Shown piece by piece: positions 10,741 through 23,700 of a DNA stretch of 64,000 nt. The translations under genes and the position numbers were made by a program. The stretch is from Zea mays (lineage: Eukaryota; Streptophyta; Magnoliopsida; Poales; Poaceae). How positions within the stretch are numbered: the stretch's first letter is position 1; each line of letters starts with the position of its first letter. Where the stretch lies: NCBI RefSeq assembly GCF_902167145.1, contig NC_050105.1, forward strand, positions 116,019,898 to 116,083,897, in the 5' to 3' direction. A model generated the notes under the pieces. That model was not told the origin of the DNA, made no database searches, and saw only the letters and a list, made by a program, of their open reading frames with translations.

Positions 10741-13700
10741 TGGCGCGGGCGCAGCCAGCCGACAATCCCAGAATTGTCGCGCATAATTACCAGCCACCCC
10801 CTCCACCATATATCCACGCCCCCGCCCCGCATCCACCGCACCACGCTTACCAACACCATCAGGAAGTACAAATCGTACCTCATCCACAACCACCACCACA
10901 CCAGCCACATCAAAACATCCCCCATGCCCCAAAGCAGGAAGACTTCGCTGATCAACCATATCGCGGAGTCATTCACATGATAACAGGGGGGTCCAGCACT
11001 GACTTCGACACCAAGCGGCAGAAGCGGGACCACTACCGCAGCATCAACCATGTCGCCGTCACTGGCCCAGTCGTGCAAACGAAGTGGTCCCACATACCGC
11101 TAACCTTCGACGCACGAGACGTCGACCTGCGCAGCGCCCCCCACATCGACGCTATGGTCATCAATTGCAGCGTGGCAGGCTGGGACTTACACAAAGTCCT
11201 AGTCGACAACGGCAGTCAGGCTGACATCATCTTCCTCCACGCCTTCGACCGCATGGGTATAAGCCACAGCCTGCTCAAGTCTTCGGACAACCCGTTGTAT
11301 GGCTTCGGCGGCAAGGGCACCTTTCCCGTTGGCAAAATAGAGTTGCCCCTCTCCTTCGGTGTAGCACCCAATGCCCGAAGTGAGCAAGTAACCTTCGACA
11401 TTGTCGACATGGTATATCCATACAACGCCATCATGGGCCGGGGCTCCATCAATAAGTTCGAAGCTGCCATCCACGGGCTGTACCTATGTATGAAGATACC
11501 AGGTCCGCTAGGCGCCATTACAATCTACGGCAACCAGCAGACGGCGCGCAACATAGAGCGGGACTTCGTGCCTGGTCAGAGGAACGTACACTGTCTCACG
11601 ACCCAGCGCGAGGTCCCCGCGCCCGCCAGCCCAACCGATAAGCAGCACGACAAGGCACAGTTGCAGAGCCAAGACGGGACCAAGACTGTCCCCCTCGATC
11701 AGGCCACGCCCAAGCAGACAGTCACTATCAGCGAAGACCTCACCTCACTCGAAGAAGAGAAACTTCTCTGCTGCCTGGCCAAGAATAAAGATGTCTTCGC
11801 CTGGTCTGCCCTCGACCTGGTCGGAGTCAGCCGATCCATAATTGAGCACAGCTTGGGAATTGACCCTTCGGTGCGACCAAAAAAGCAGAGGCTTCGCAAA
11901 ATGTCCGACGAAAAGACAGAGGCCGCCAAGGCGGAGGTGCACCGCCTCCTAGAGGCTAAATTCATTAAGCCAGTGGCTTACCCCACGTGGCTCTCCAATG
12001 TTGTAATGGTGCAGAAAAAAAGCGGGAAATGGCGAATGTGCATAGACTTCACCAGTCTCAATAAGGCCTGCCCAAAGGACAATTTCCCGTTGCCACGGAT
12101 CGACAAAATCGTCGATAGCGCGGCCGGCTGCGAGGTCATGTCACTCCTCGACTGCTTCTCCGGCTATCACCAGATATACATGAAGGAGGAAGACAAGGCC
12201 AGCACCAGCTTTATAACACCCTTCGGCACTTATTGCTTCATCAGAATGCCGGAGGGTCTCAAGAATGCCGGGTCCACCTTCTCCAGACTCACCAAAACAG
12301 TACTCGAGGGCCAGGTCGGCAGAAATATATTTACATATGTGGACGACATCGTCGTCGCCAGCAAGAATAAGGAGGACCATCTCGCCGACCTGGCCGAGAC
12401 ATTCGCGAACATGCGAGATGCACGGCTCCGCCTAAACCCGGAAAAGTGCGTCTTCGGTGTTCGCCAAGGCAAGATATTGGGCTACCTGGTGTCACACCGC
12501 GGCATCGAGGCCAACCCAACCAAGATCCAGGCCATCGTCGACATGTCGCCTCCGCAGTCCGCCAGGGACGTCCAGCGTCTGACAGGCAGATTGGCCGCTC
12601 TCGACAGATTCATCTCCAGGTCCGCCGAGCGAAGTCTCCCCTTCCTCAAAACACTCCGCGGTGCAAAAGACTTCGCCTGGGGACCGGAGCAAGCAGCGGC
12701 CTTCGCCTCACTAAAACAGTACCTGTCGGAGCTGGCCATCCTCACAAGCCCCGACCCCTCGCTCCCCCTATTGCTCTATGTCGCGGCTTCGCCACACGCG
12801 GTCAGCGCGGCACTACTGCAGGAGCAGACAGTCGAGGGCGCAGTTAGACAGTGCCCTGTTTACTATGTCTCCGAGGTCCTGACACCGTCCAAATGCAACA
12901 TGACAGAGCTGGAGAAGATCGCCTACGCAGTTGTTATGTCCTCGCGCAAACTGCGCCATTACTTTGAAGCATTCAAGGTCCGAGTCACCTCAGACAGGGG
13001 GCTCGGCGAACTATTCAGAAACCCAGAGGCATCGGTGAGGATTGCCAAGTGGGCAGCCGAACTCTCCGGCTACCACATCAGCTTCGAGCCCAGGACAGCC
13101 ATCAAGTCGCAAGTCCTGGCAAACTTCGTCGTCGACTGGACTGGGCCAGTAACACAGCCGGACCCGTCCACAGAGAAGGTCTGGACCATCCATTGCGACG
13201 GCGCATGGTGCCATGCGGGGGCAGGCGTCGCTGCAGTCGTCACCTCACCAGCCGGAGTCAAACACAGATATGCAGCACGCCTCAACTTCGCTCTAGAGTC
13301 CGACAGATGCACAAACAATATAGCAGAGTATGAAGCGGTTATCCTCGGCCTCCGCAAGCTAAGGGCCCTCGAAGTCACCACATGTATCATCAAGACAGAC
13401 TCCAAGATAGTTGCCGGCCAGGTCGAGAAAGACTATGCAGCAAAAGACCCCGCGCTCATGCAATACCTCGCGGCTATCCGAAGCCTCGAGAGACAGTTCA
13501 AGGGATTCACCTTACAGCATGTGGATAGGGCCAAGAACGAGGAGGCCGATGCATTAGCCAAGGCCGCCGCCAGGGGCGAGCCCTTGCCCTCCGACGTGTT
13601 CTTTCACACCATCGGCACGCCAGCCGTCCGGAGCCCCGAAGGGCTCCAAATAACTAATGATAGCGAGGGCCACCGCATAGTCAACTTAATCATGACCGAA

Positions 13701-14925
13701 GACTGGCGGGCACCAATAACCCTGTTCCTACAGGGGTACTATCATCCAACCGACGTCAGTGAGGCAAAGCGCCTCAGACATCGAAGCCGGGACTTCGCAC
13801 TGATTGAGGGCCAATTATACAAGAAAGGGGTCAGTCAGCCAATGCTTAAATGTGTCACCGAAACCGAAGGCATGCAGATCCTACGCGAAGTCCACAATGG
13901 CACGTGCGGCTCGCACGCAGGGCCAAGGGCCCTGGCTGCCAAGGTGATCCGACAAGGGTTTTACTGGCCTGCAATGATCTGCGCCGCAAATCGAGTCACA
14001 AGGTCCTGCGAAGCCTGCCAGAAGTTCTCTCCTCGGTCAGGCAACCCCTCACAATATACAAAGCTGATCGCCCATACATGGCCTCTCCAGCGCTGGGGCC
14101 TGGACATTGTCGGGCCCCTGCCCACCGCTCAGGGGAACCTTAAGTTCGCCTTCGTAGCCGTCGAATACTTCACCAAATGGATTGAAGCGAGGGCTGTTTC
14201 CACAATCACATCAAAGACTGCCCAAAAATTCTTCTGGAAGAACATTGTTTGCCGCTTCGGAGTACCGTCCGAGCTAACAGTTGACAACGGCAAGCATTTC
14301 GACAGCCAAGATTTCAAGGATTTTTGCTTCTCCATCGGCACCAAGCTTGCCTTCGCTTCAGTCTATCATCCGCAGTCCAACGGGGTCGTGGAGCGTGCCA
14401 ATGGGAAAATCTTCACAGCTGTCAAGAAGATGCTCCTCGACGAAAAAAGGCAGATGGACCGATTTATTACCGGAGGCAGTCTGGGCGCTAAACACAACTG
14501 AGTGCAGGGCGACCGGGTTCACTCCTTTCCGCCTTCTATACGGATCGGAGGCAATGACCCCGCAAGAAATAAAGCATGGGTCCCCGCGTACAGTTCCGTC
14601 AGCCGTCCCCGACGTGGACGAGCCAACTTCAAAAGATCTCATTGACGGAGACCGGGTCTTCGCCCTACAGGCCCTAAACAAATACCAAGCCCAGACCAAA
14701 GCATGGCGCGACCACGCAGTCATCCCGAGGGAGTTCCGCGAGGGGGACCTAGTACTCGTCCGAACAGCTCGGACGGAGTCCAAGGGCAAGTTGGAGCCCA
14801 AGTGGGAGGGACCCTTCATAGTCAAGACAAAAGCTTCCCCCAGCGCTTACAGGCTCACAACGCCAAATGGCGAGGACCTGGAGCACTCCTGGAACATCGA
14901 CAACCTTCGCAAATTTTTTGTTTGA
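10740..14925 (+). pseudogene. pol (protease, RT, RNase H, second RNase H, integrase) of the Tat element
   Basis: One long frame of 1253 codons to 14501, then a frame change. In order: Gln/Pro/His-rich linker; aspartic protease with LVDNGSQADI near residue 155; reverse transcriptase with YVDD starting at residue 533; connection RNase H (LLLYVAAS...); a second, archaeal-type RNase H starting HCDGAW (Asp about residue 820) with later E and D residues; integrase zinc finger (H...H...CEACQKF from about 1051); and integrase core with Asp about 1121, Asp about 1182 and Glu about 1217, giving DD35E spacing. An indel in the A-run near 14445-14455 shifts the integrase tail (TGFTPFRLLYGSEAM...) into another frame ending at 14925. 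Otherwise it is remarkably intact. Confidence 0.92.
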
Positions 14926-15161
14926 CCCATTTAGGGCTGATTTCGCCCTGGTAATTCGCCGCAAACAATCTTGTACCGGCCCGCACTCTGTTCCTCCCGG
15001 GGGGTGAGGTTTTTAACGAGGCGGAGCCATGTAATATATGTGAGAAAAATCCCCCGCAAAAACATGTGTCGAAAAAAGACCGCGACAACGGTCTTCGGCA
15101 TTCGACCAATTCGAAGTCACCGCGAGGCTAAGCGCTAGCCACCCTCGCGTGCGACAAGTCC

Positions 15162-15600
15162 GCGCAGAAGTCGCCTAAGGGTGCAGCCGGACTAGCACAA
15201 CAAGTGCGAAAAAATCCGAAGTCTATCGCGAAGACTATCCGCGCAGAAGTCGCCTAAGGGTGCAGCCGGACTAAGCACAACAAGTGCGAAAAAATCCGAT
15301 GTCTATCGTGAAGACTATCCGCGCAGAAGTCGCCTAAGGGTGCAGCTGGACTAAGCACAACAAGTGCGAAAAAATCCGATGTCTATCGCGAAGACTATCC
15401 GCGCAGAAGTCGCCTAAGGGTGCAGCCGGACTAAGCACAACAAGTGCGAAAAAATCCGATGTCTATCGCGAAGACTATCCGCGCAGAAGTCTCCCAAGGG
15501 TGCAGCCGGACTAGCACAACAAGTGCGAAAAAACCCGAAGTCTATCGCAAAGACCCCGCGCAGAAGCCGCCTAAGGGCGCAGCCGAACTAGTACAACAAA
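15162..15600 (+). repeat. 80-bp tandem repeats downstream of pol
   Basis: The block GCGCAGAAGTCGCCTAAGG recurs at 15162, 15241, 15321, 15401 and 15481, with a degenerate copy near 15557. The period is about 80 bp over about 5.5 units. Tandem arrays in this untranslated region are typical of Tat/Ogre elements and have been proposed as seeds of satellite DNA. The array is not CRISPR-like because units abut with no unique spacers. Confidence 0.9.
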
Positions 15601-15773
15601 AGCAGAAACGACAGCATCAAACCACCCGCGCTAAGACCGACTATAATCACACCAGCACAGCATAGCCAACCATACCAGACAAAGTACACAACGCCCTCGC
15701 AGGCACAGGCACGCGAGGGCACACAACTTCATCTTACAAGCCTTTACACATATACAAGCGAGGGCGCCACACT

Positions 15774-18700
15774 CTACATCGGCTCAACCTTAGGAATAAT
15801 TCCCATCTCCCTATAATTAAATAACATTATCCTAAGCTCCTGACCCGCAAAAAGACTTCGCAGCTCCCCTTCCCCTACACCCGCGGCGGCCGGCAAAGAC
15901 AGCAGCTCCTGCCGACCAGCCCTACTCACGCGAAGCTGAGCCCCTTCCTCCGCACTAACCCTATGCTTTGCAACCGCCCTTCGTCGTCGGCGTCCGGTGC
16001 TAGGACCTGGCACGTCTGGCACGTCCGCGGCGTGTGGCGAAGCCTCCGCCGCAGCCACGTCCAAGGCCGCAAAATAATCCAAGTCCTCCTCCGACGACTC
16101 CTCAGTCCACTCAACCGAGCTCCCAGAGTCAGTAAAATCAAAAAACTCAGATACAGACCCAACATATTCATTCCCACCTTCCGCGGTCGAAGCCGCCAAA
16201 AACTCAGTAGTAGCGGTTGCGTGCGCAGGCCCAAAATCTTGAACCTGCGCAGCAACCAAAATTCAACACAACATCCAAAAATTCCCCAACCCTAAACACC
16301 CACTACGCCACCTGCGAAGGCCCTGACGCTGCGGGAGCCTCCGCCGTTGGCTCCGCCGCTGCTTCAGCCACCACCGCCGCGAGATCTTCAGCGCTCGGCA
16401 CAGCAGCTGCGGGGGCATCAGGCGCGCCTTCGGCCACCTTTGGGGGCAGGTCTTCGCCAGCCGCAGCAGATGTGGGGGCGCCTGGTGCGTCTTCCGCAGT
16501 CTCCGGGGTTGGTTCCAGGGCGACTCCAGTCGCGGCCTCCGCAGGGGTCGGCTCCGGGTCAGGCAGCGCGCTGTTCAGTGCCCCGAAGTCGTCCACCCGC
16601 TCGCCACGCTCCGCCTAAGACAAAACACACAAAAATTCAGCAAACACACGCACAGACCACATCCAGCAAATGCCGAACAAACGACAACGTTACCTGAGCC
16701 CTCGCAGCCTCGGCCCGCTCCCTGACCACCTCACGACCGTACAGACCCCACATCCGGTCATAGAGGGCCCCGGCGGATTCCTTCACCACGGGGTCTTCGA
16801 CCTTATAGATATCTCGCCCAAAATCTTCATCTGCCTGGTCGAAGGCCTCAAAGTGCCGGCACCCTTCGCGAGAGAGTGCGTTCATCGCCCCCTCGCAGGT
16901 GACCAGGGAGGTGAACGACATTAACCCCCCCAAGACAGTGGGGAGCTCCTGCAGCTCCTCCTGCACCCATTCCAGACAGCGAAGCCCGGGCTCTCGCTCC
17001 GGCACCTCGAAGTCACCGGTCCGCGCACCCAGCTCGCGATATGTAGCCATAAGCTGTGTGCGCGTCCGTTCGGCTTCCGCTCGCATCGCGGCTTCGGCCC
17101 CCTTCGCGCGGCTCTCCAGGGCGGTGAGCCGCTCCTGCAGATGTTCGGCGAGCTCCTTGGCAAGATTGCCTTCCGCCCGTGCCAGCCTGGCCTCCGCCTG
17201 CGTAGCCTGCTCCTTGGTGATGGCCTCGTTGGCCTCCCTCCTCTCCCCCGCCAGTTGGCGCCGGAGGTCAGCCTTCTCCCTCTCCAGGGCGGCCACCTTG
17301 TCTGTCAGTTTGCGGCACTTGCTGTCGGAGGCCGATTTCTCACGGACAGCGTCAGCATGTTGCGTCCGAAGTCTCTCCACTTCGGCAGACAAAGCCGCCG
17401 TAAGGGCCCCCGACGCAGTACGGCTGGTGAAGTCAGCCACCTGCAGAGCACACATAAGGCCGCGGCCTTTAAAAAAAAGGGGGGGAGAGTATAGCTCAGC
17501 GGACCTGACTCAGCGCCTCCGTCGCCTGACTCAGCGCCTCCGTCACTCCCTTCAGCCGGCGGGTCGCCACGCCCGCCTCGTCCCTGACCAACGCGAGGGC
17601 CGACACCTCGCCTCCGGCGCCAAGGGTCTCGCCCCTCGCCTTCGGCGCTAGCGCAGCCGTCGCGATCGCCGCGGCAGGCGCAACTATAGCAAGCTGGCCC
17701 TCGTCCGACCCTGCAACGCATCAACGAATTTAAAAAAAACAAATATATATATACATGTATATAGCCAACGACTTACCCCCAAGATAATCGTCCACATTAA
17801 TATCGGTGCCGAAGTCGGCAACGCGTTTGCCCGGCGGCAGCGACGTTCGGGCCGCCTTCGAAGCCTCCGCCACTCCGCTGGCCGGCGGCACCACCTTCGT
17901 CAGTTTGGAGCCTCCGGCGCCCGCCGTTGCCTCCGGCGCCTTGCTAGGTGCAGAGGCGCCCGTCTTCGCCGCCAGCGGCGGCTTGCCTCCGCCGGAGGCC
18001 GTAGCCTTCGCAGTTCCCCGCTGCCTTTTCGGCCGAGCTTCGTGAATCCTGACAGTCGCCTGGCGTTTTTGCGCTGCCCCTTGGCGATCTTTGTCCATCA
18101 CTGCCGACACAACAGCAGCAATATTCCGCCCGTAAGGAAAAACTCTCCATTGACGAACCATGCGAGAGGTAAAACAGTCCTCGTCAGCCGCGCAGGGGAT
18201 AGGAACATTCCTAGGCCAACAACCCCCGGTAACCCTCAGCATCCGAGCCGAAGACTCCCGGAGCTCGGGCGAAGACATCCTTTCCCCCGGGGCCGCACAC
18301 GTCCTCATTAACTCTCTAGCAAAACTATCAGACACCCCAAGTCCTCCCATCGCAGTACCTAATTTTCTCTTTTTTGAGGAAGGGGCGGCCGCCAGCGCAG
18401 GGTCGCCTCCAGTCTCCACCGCCGGTTTCTTCCCACGGCGGTCCGCTTCGTCTTGACCAGGATAGCCGTCGTACGACAATTGATTTAATTCGAAGACCCT
18501 GTTCAAACGGTCATTTGACCCGCGGATATCAAAGCTGCGCTGGCCTTCCGTCCTCGGCACGTAACGCCCCACGAGCCGCACCGCCCCGTCCTCCGCATCG
18601 CGCACAAAGGCGGCCGGGTCGCGGTTTCGCAGATTCAGTGCGAAGGCAGGGCTTCGCACCACCCTTCCTCCGTGAAAAGGCATCTGGCGAGGGCACACTT

Positions 18701-19493
18701 CGCCCAGCGCCCAGCCGTGCGCCAAGGGCCACACCCCATACGCCACAAACTCTTCAACTAAATCACGCCCACTGCTCTGACCGACGGCGCACCGAAGGGC
18801 CCCTTCGTCTGCATCTTCCTCTGCCACTTCAAAAGGCGGATACGCAGAGTAATAATAAGAGCACATCTTAGACACAGGGAGTCCCTTATGGTCTTCGACA
18901 GTACCCTCCGCAACGTAAAACCAAAATTCATTCCAATTGCCCCACTTGTTGCGGGCGCACGGAACCAACTCCACTACTTGCATTGTGGTCTTGCCAGTCT
19001 TCGGCGTGAATGTGCATGACCCGAACTGGGCAACTTCGTCCCCAATCATCCTCTTCTACCAATGCAAACAATAATACTTCGCAAAAACTTCAACCGACGG
19101 CTGTCCGTCGTACGAAGTCGTCGCCCAGACATACTTCGCCAGTGCCACCACGGCATTCGGTGTCAACTGATGTATTTGAACGTTGAATCTACGCAGGACT
19201 TCGCCAACAAACCGGTGCGCAGGCAAGCGGAGACCGGCGGCCAAGAACGCCTCGAAAACGACCAATTCACCCTCCGGCTCGGGGACTTCCTCCGTCCCCG
19301 GAGCACGAGCAACTCCGCCGCCAAAGTAGCCCAATCGCTGCATATCTTCAACGCGGGCTGACGTCATCCGCGACACACCAAAATCAACAGAGTCGTCGGC
19401 GCGCAACTCCTCCACCATCAAGCTACTCAACGTCTCCTCAGACGAGGCGGCGGCCGGCGGCGTAGTAGCAGCGGAAGAAGAGGAAGACGGCAT
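15774..19493 (-). pseudogene. Five-exon antisense gene of the Tat element (Transposase_28 domain plus coiled coil)
   Basis: I model exons 19493-17777, 17710-17505, 17440-16694, 16614-16312 and 16244-15774, all with GT-AG borders. Summed coding length is 3444 nt with compatible phases at every junction, giving 1147 codons and a stop. Exon 1 starts MPSSSSSAATTPP and contains a region recognised as the PF04195 type (putative gypsy-type transposon protein; motif LAAGLRLPAHRFVGEVL, then HQLTPNAVVALAKYVWA). Its tail is Lys/Ala-rich and basic. Exon 3 is a long Glu/Arg/Ala-rich coiled coil, exon 4 is Ala/Pro/Glu-rich, and exon 5 starts acidic and has an RRRRR run. The only lesion I see is a TAG at 19058-19056, where the related frame continues uninterrupted (probably CAG to TAG). 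Function unknown. The cinful-zeon-like element carries a diverged relative. Confidence 0.8.
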
Positions 19494-19653
19494 TGCTACG
19501 TACCGTCGGCGGCGGCGGGCGGTCTGCTTCACTCGAGCCAGAACTCCGGCGAGCAAGAGGAGCAGCGGAAGAAGAGGAGCAGCAAGACGGCGGGCGGCTA
19601 GGGTTTTCACGAAGCGCGGAAGGCAAAGTTCAAACAGCGCCGACCCCCGCCCC

Positions 19654-19661
19654 CTTTTATA
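19654..19661 (-). promoter_or_regulatory. TATA box for the antisense gene
   Basis: TATAAAAG on the reverse strand, about 160 bp upstream of the antisense ATG at 19493 and about 200 bp inside the 3' LTR. This suggests the antisense gene has its own internal promoter and is not read from the LTR. It is inferred from position and match only. Confidence 0.55.
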
Positions 19662-19853
19662 GGCAGGGCGCGGCTCTTCGGGAAACCCGCAATCCGACAG
19701 GGCGCGACGCTTCGGGAAACCCACAATCCAACAGTACGCCGTCCATCAACGGTCACATAAAAAACCCCCGCGGAACCACTTCGAGCGAGGGCAGCGTCTC
19801 CGCCATCTAGCGACGTCTTCAGCACCAGGTGACTTTGTCGAACTGGTCCCTCG

Positions 19854-19862
19854 GAGGGCAAA
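19854..19862 (+). other. Polypurine tract of the Tat element
   Basis: GAGGGCAAA lies directly before the 3' LTR, in the position expected for plus-strand DNA priming. It is short and interrupted by a C. Confidence 0.5.
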
Positions 19863-20336
19863 TGTTGGGGCGAAGGCAAAGACGCCACCCTTCGCTCGAG
19901 GCCTTCGCCGCAGTCGCTGGTCTGACAGAGACAAAACGGGCAGGGACACCCTTCGCTCCATTCGGCACCAGACGAAGGCTTGCGACGACGCCTTCCCGCG
20001 GCGCGGCCTCGTTCAGCTCTGAGGCCCACGTGTGATCTGGCCCATTGTAACGGGCCCTGCGTGGCCGCCTTTGTGTTACGGGCCTAATTTGTAAAGGCAT
20101 GCTTGTAATTACAGCTTGTAACCCTGCTTTATGGGAATATTCTGGGGATAAACTAGGTGTCTGAGGGCACATGCGTCCTTAACACAAGGCGCTGGGCACT
20201 CAGATACCTATAAATACCCCCGCACAGTGCCCGTGAGAGGCTAGATTAACAGAGCTATTGCCCCCGAGCACGTAACCCTGTTGTCACCACTGTTCACTCT
20301 TGTTGGCCTCTTTGCTGCTGAGAGCAAGTTCCAACA
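19863..20336 (+). repeat. 3' LTR of the Tat element
   Basis: 474 bp, the same length as the 5' LTR. I count four differences, all transitions, around GAAGGCTTGCG, GTGGCCGCC, TTACGGGCC and GGCGCTGGG. Confidence 0.95.
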
Positions 20337-20515
20337 ACAAGCGGTAGGCTTTTTACATCACAGGCGGTTCGGTTAGAAAACAGCCTGTGATGTCCCAGGC
20401 GGTTCAGTATGCCTGTGATGTAATAGTATCACAAGCGGTTTTTGTTTAGGACTGCCTGTGGTGCTCTATCCTTTTCACAAACGGACCCTAAGAAAAAACC
20501 GTCTGTGATTGTAAA
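20337..20515. repeat. CACTA 1 left subterminal repeat region
   Basis: About eight copies of a degenerate TCACAGGCGG / CCGCCTGTGA motif in both orientations, continuous with 8724-8750 before the Tat insertion. In En/Spm such subterminal motifs bind the TNPA-type protein needed for excision; here that role is inferred. Confidence 0.85.
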
Positions 20516-20555
20516 AATATGAAAATACAATTTAAATATGAAAATAATTTTAATT

Positions 20556-20690
20556 TTTAACAGAAATATGCAAATACAATTTAAATGAATTAATATTTAA
20601 TTTTTAACAGAAATATGCAAATACAATTTAAATGAATTAATATTTAATTTTTAACAATAACATGCAAATACAATTTAAATGAATTATAAT
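20556..20690. repeat. 47-bp AT-rich tandem repeat (3 units)
   Basis: ATATGCAAATACAATTTAAA recurs with spacing of 47 bp (unit starts near 20561, 20608 and 20655). It lies downstream of the TNP2 stop, probably in its 3' untranslated region. Confidence 0.8.
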
Positions 20691-20789
20691 AGCACACATA
20701 GATAACTTGAGAGATTTTAAATTAATTGGCAACCACAATTCATAGTCGATCATACATGATAACAAATACAATTTGATTCATACAATTTT

Positions 20790-23700
20790 TCATGAACTAC
20801 CATTTTTCCGCATGTATGGCTTTAAGTTCTTATCAATTTTCTTTTCCACATGCTTGATTCTCTCTGGACCGTTAAAGACGAACATCTCTTCATACTTATT
20901 GTATTCCTCATCTTGGTCTCCCACATTCTCAACTCCAACAATTTTTTGCTTTCCAGAAATAACTACATGCATCTTCTCATCTGCTGGATCGAGTACATAG
21001 AACACTTGTGCAACACATTCGGCGAGAACCCACGGGTCATCTTTATATCCTACTTTCTTTAAGTCTACCAGTGTGAGTCCGTAGTTATCCACTATCACCC
21101 CCACGGGATGTTGTACCCATTGGCACTTAAATAAGGGTATTTTCATGCTTGGGCCATAATCAAGTTCCCATATTTCCTCTATGAATCCAAAATATATGGT
21201 CTTCTGTCCATGTAGGTCAAAAGCATCGATACGAACACCGCTATTTTGTGCAACACTTTTCATGTCTTTTGATTTAGTGTAGAATGTGTACCCATTGATG
21301 TCATATGCTTGCCATGATGTCACAAAACACGATGGCCCAGAAGCCAAATTCTTCATTGTTTTCTCTTCCAAAGAGTCTCCGAATGGGATGTTTTTGTCCA
21401 TTAACCATTCGCTGAAACGATGTTTGTGCTCCCTCTTGATCCAGTCCTCTGTGCGGTTCTGATTTTCTTTACGAAGCTCATCCATGTGTTCCTCTATGTA
21501 AGGCTCGGCTATCGTGAGATGTTGTAGTACACTACCATGAGCACAATGTACTAGCTTGTAATCCTCAACGCGAAAAGTTTTCTTGCCCATTCTCCCTCTC
21601 CCACATAGTTTACCCTCATGTTTAGGTACAGGCACACCTATCATTGTTCCGTCACTGATGTAATCTATACAGCTCTCAATCACTTCTTCTGTAGTGTATC
21701 CCTCCATGATTGAACCCTCTGGGTGAGCGCGATTTCGCACATAACCTTTTAATACTCCCAGGTATCGCTCCAACTGAAACATATGATGTAAATATAGTGG
21801 CCCTAATATTTTTATCTGATTCACGAGATGTATGATTAGGTGTACTTGCATATCAAAAAATGATGGAGGAAAACACATTTCAAGCTTGCACATAGTCTCG
21901 ATGATGTATGCCTTTAGATAGTCCAAGTCTTCTAAAGCTATTACTTTTTGTGAAACCGCATTGAAAAAGTAACACAAGCGTGTGATGACAACTTTGACAT
22001 GCTCTGTTTCGAGGGCTCTTACCGCAATTGGGAGGAACACCGTCATCATCACATGGCAGTCATGAGAGTTGTAGCCAAATAGAGACAAGTCCTTCATCCT
22101 GACTAGTCTGCTGATATTGGATGAGAAACCTGTGGGCACTTTGACCCCACGCAAACATTTGCAAATCTTTGTTCTCTCCTCAACTGACAAGTTGTAGCTA
22201 GCTGGGGGGAGGTAAGGCTTCCCTTTGCCACTATCCACTGGATGAAGTTCCGGTCTGATTTGAAGATCTACTAGATCATTGCGTGATTTGAGTCCGTCTT
22301 TTGTCTTACTCGGCATGCCCAGCAAGGTTCCAATGATGCTGTCAAAAACATTTTTTGTTACATGCATCAAATCAATGCTGTGGCAAATTTCCATATCCTT
22401 CCAGTATGGGAGGTACTTGAAAAAAATTGATTGGTTCTTGAAAGTTGTGTAAGTTGAAGGGTCAGTTCTCTTTCTCTTTTCTCCTTTGTTTTTTCCCTTT
22501 CCGAATACAACATGAATGTTCTTTACAATTTCAAAAACAAGTTTCCCACTATAAGGCTTTGGTGCACCTTCACTTTCCAGTTGATTGTTAAATTCCGCTT
22601 TAATCTTTCGGTACTTATGCTGCTTCATCAAGAACCGTCTGTGTCCCATGAACACCAACTTCTTGGATGATTTAAGGTACATGGAAGCAGTTCCATCGAC
22701 GCAAACTACACAACCATTCTTTCCTTTAGTCTTTTGCCCTGATAGTGTGGCGCCACCGGGAGAATCATGGATGGTAACAAATATAATTGCTCTTAAGTTG
22801 AAATACTCATGGCAATACTCATCCCATATTCTAACTCCTTCATTCCAGAGCTTTGTCATATCTTCCATAAGAGGTTCTAGGAACACATCAATATCAACAC
22901 CAGCTGATTTCGGGACCTTGAATAAGAATAGTCAACATAATGTACTTTCTTTTGTGACACAGCCATGATGGAAGGTTGTACATCGTTAAAGTCACGGGCC
23001 AGGTGCTATGTACACTTCTTTTTTCACCAAATGGATTCATTCCGTCTGTACCCAAAGCAAATCTTACATTTATGGTTTCTTTGGCAAACTCAGGATACAT
23101 AAGATCGAAATTTTTCCATTGTGATGCATCAGCAGGGTGTCGAATCTGTTTGTTATTCTGCTTGCGATTTTCAGCATGCCAACGCATAAGCTCAGCCTCC
23201 CTAGGCTTTGAGAACAAACATTTTAAGCGATCAATTACTGGAAGATACCACATCACCAAAGCTGGGTTCTTTGACTTCTTTGTCCCATCCATGTCATCCA
23301 AAGTGTCATCGTCACTTTCAGGTCCAATAGTGGATTTCTTGTTTTTATTTTTTCTTCGGGAATTTTTTTTACACAGTCTTGATTGTAGCTCTTCTTGTAT
23401 CGACTGACATTGCAAACTGGGCATCTTGATGCGTTCTCAAAATCGCCACGATACAGAATACAATGGTTCGGACATGCATGAATTTTTTGCACACCTAGAG
23501 CTATGGGAGATATAAGCTTCTTCGCTTTATAAGTGCTTGTTGGTAGTTTGTTGGGTTTTGGTAGTAATTGGGACAGAAAATTCAAAAGATCTGTGAAGCT
23601 AGTATCAGACCATCCGGCGCTAGCCTTCAACTTCAGAAGTTCTAGAACTGTACGCAGTGTAGTAAACTCTTTGTCACAACCCTTTGATTCATCATATAAA

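Larger units (their letters stand above)
8751..20336 (+). mobile_element. Full-length Tat-lineage Ty3/gypsy retrotransposon with antisense gene
   Basis: An 11,586-bp element with two 474-bp LTRs and the 5-bp duplication ACAAG (8746-8750 and 20337-20341). The order is LTR, primer-binding site, gag, protease-RT-RNase H-second RNase H-integrase, 80-bp tandem repeats, a spliced gene on the opposite strand, polypurine tract, LTR. The second RNase H domain between RT/RNase H and integrase, and the antisense gene upstream of the 3' LTR, are hallmarks of the Tat lineage (which includes Grande and cinful). The LTRs differ at about four positions by eye, all transitions (about 0.8%). At 1.3e-8 substitutions per site per year this would be roughly 0.3 million years. 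The gag, int and antisense frames each carry lesions. Confidence 0.92.

Noticed and set aside
15162..15600. Regular repeats considered as a CRISPR array
   Set aside because: Units abut with no unique spacers, there are no cas genes, and the setting is a plant retrotransposon.
16899..17651. 250-codon forward frame and neighbouring forward frames at 16217-16697
   Set aside because: They are the opposite-strand shadow of the antisense gene exons, whose splice phases and coiled-coil content are coherent only on the reverse strand.
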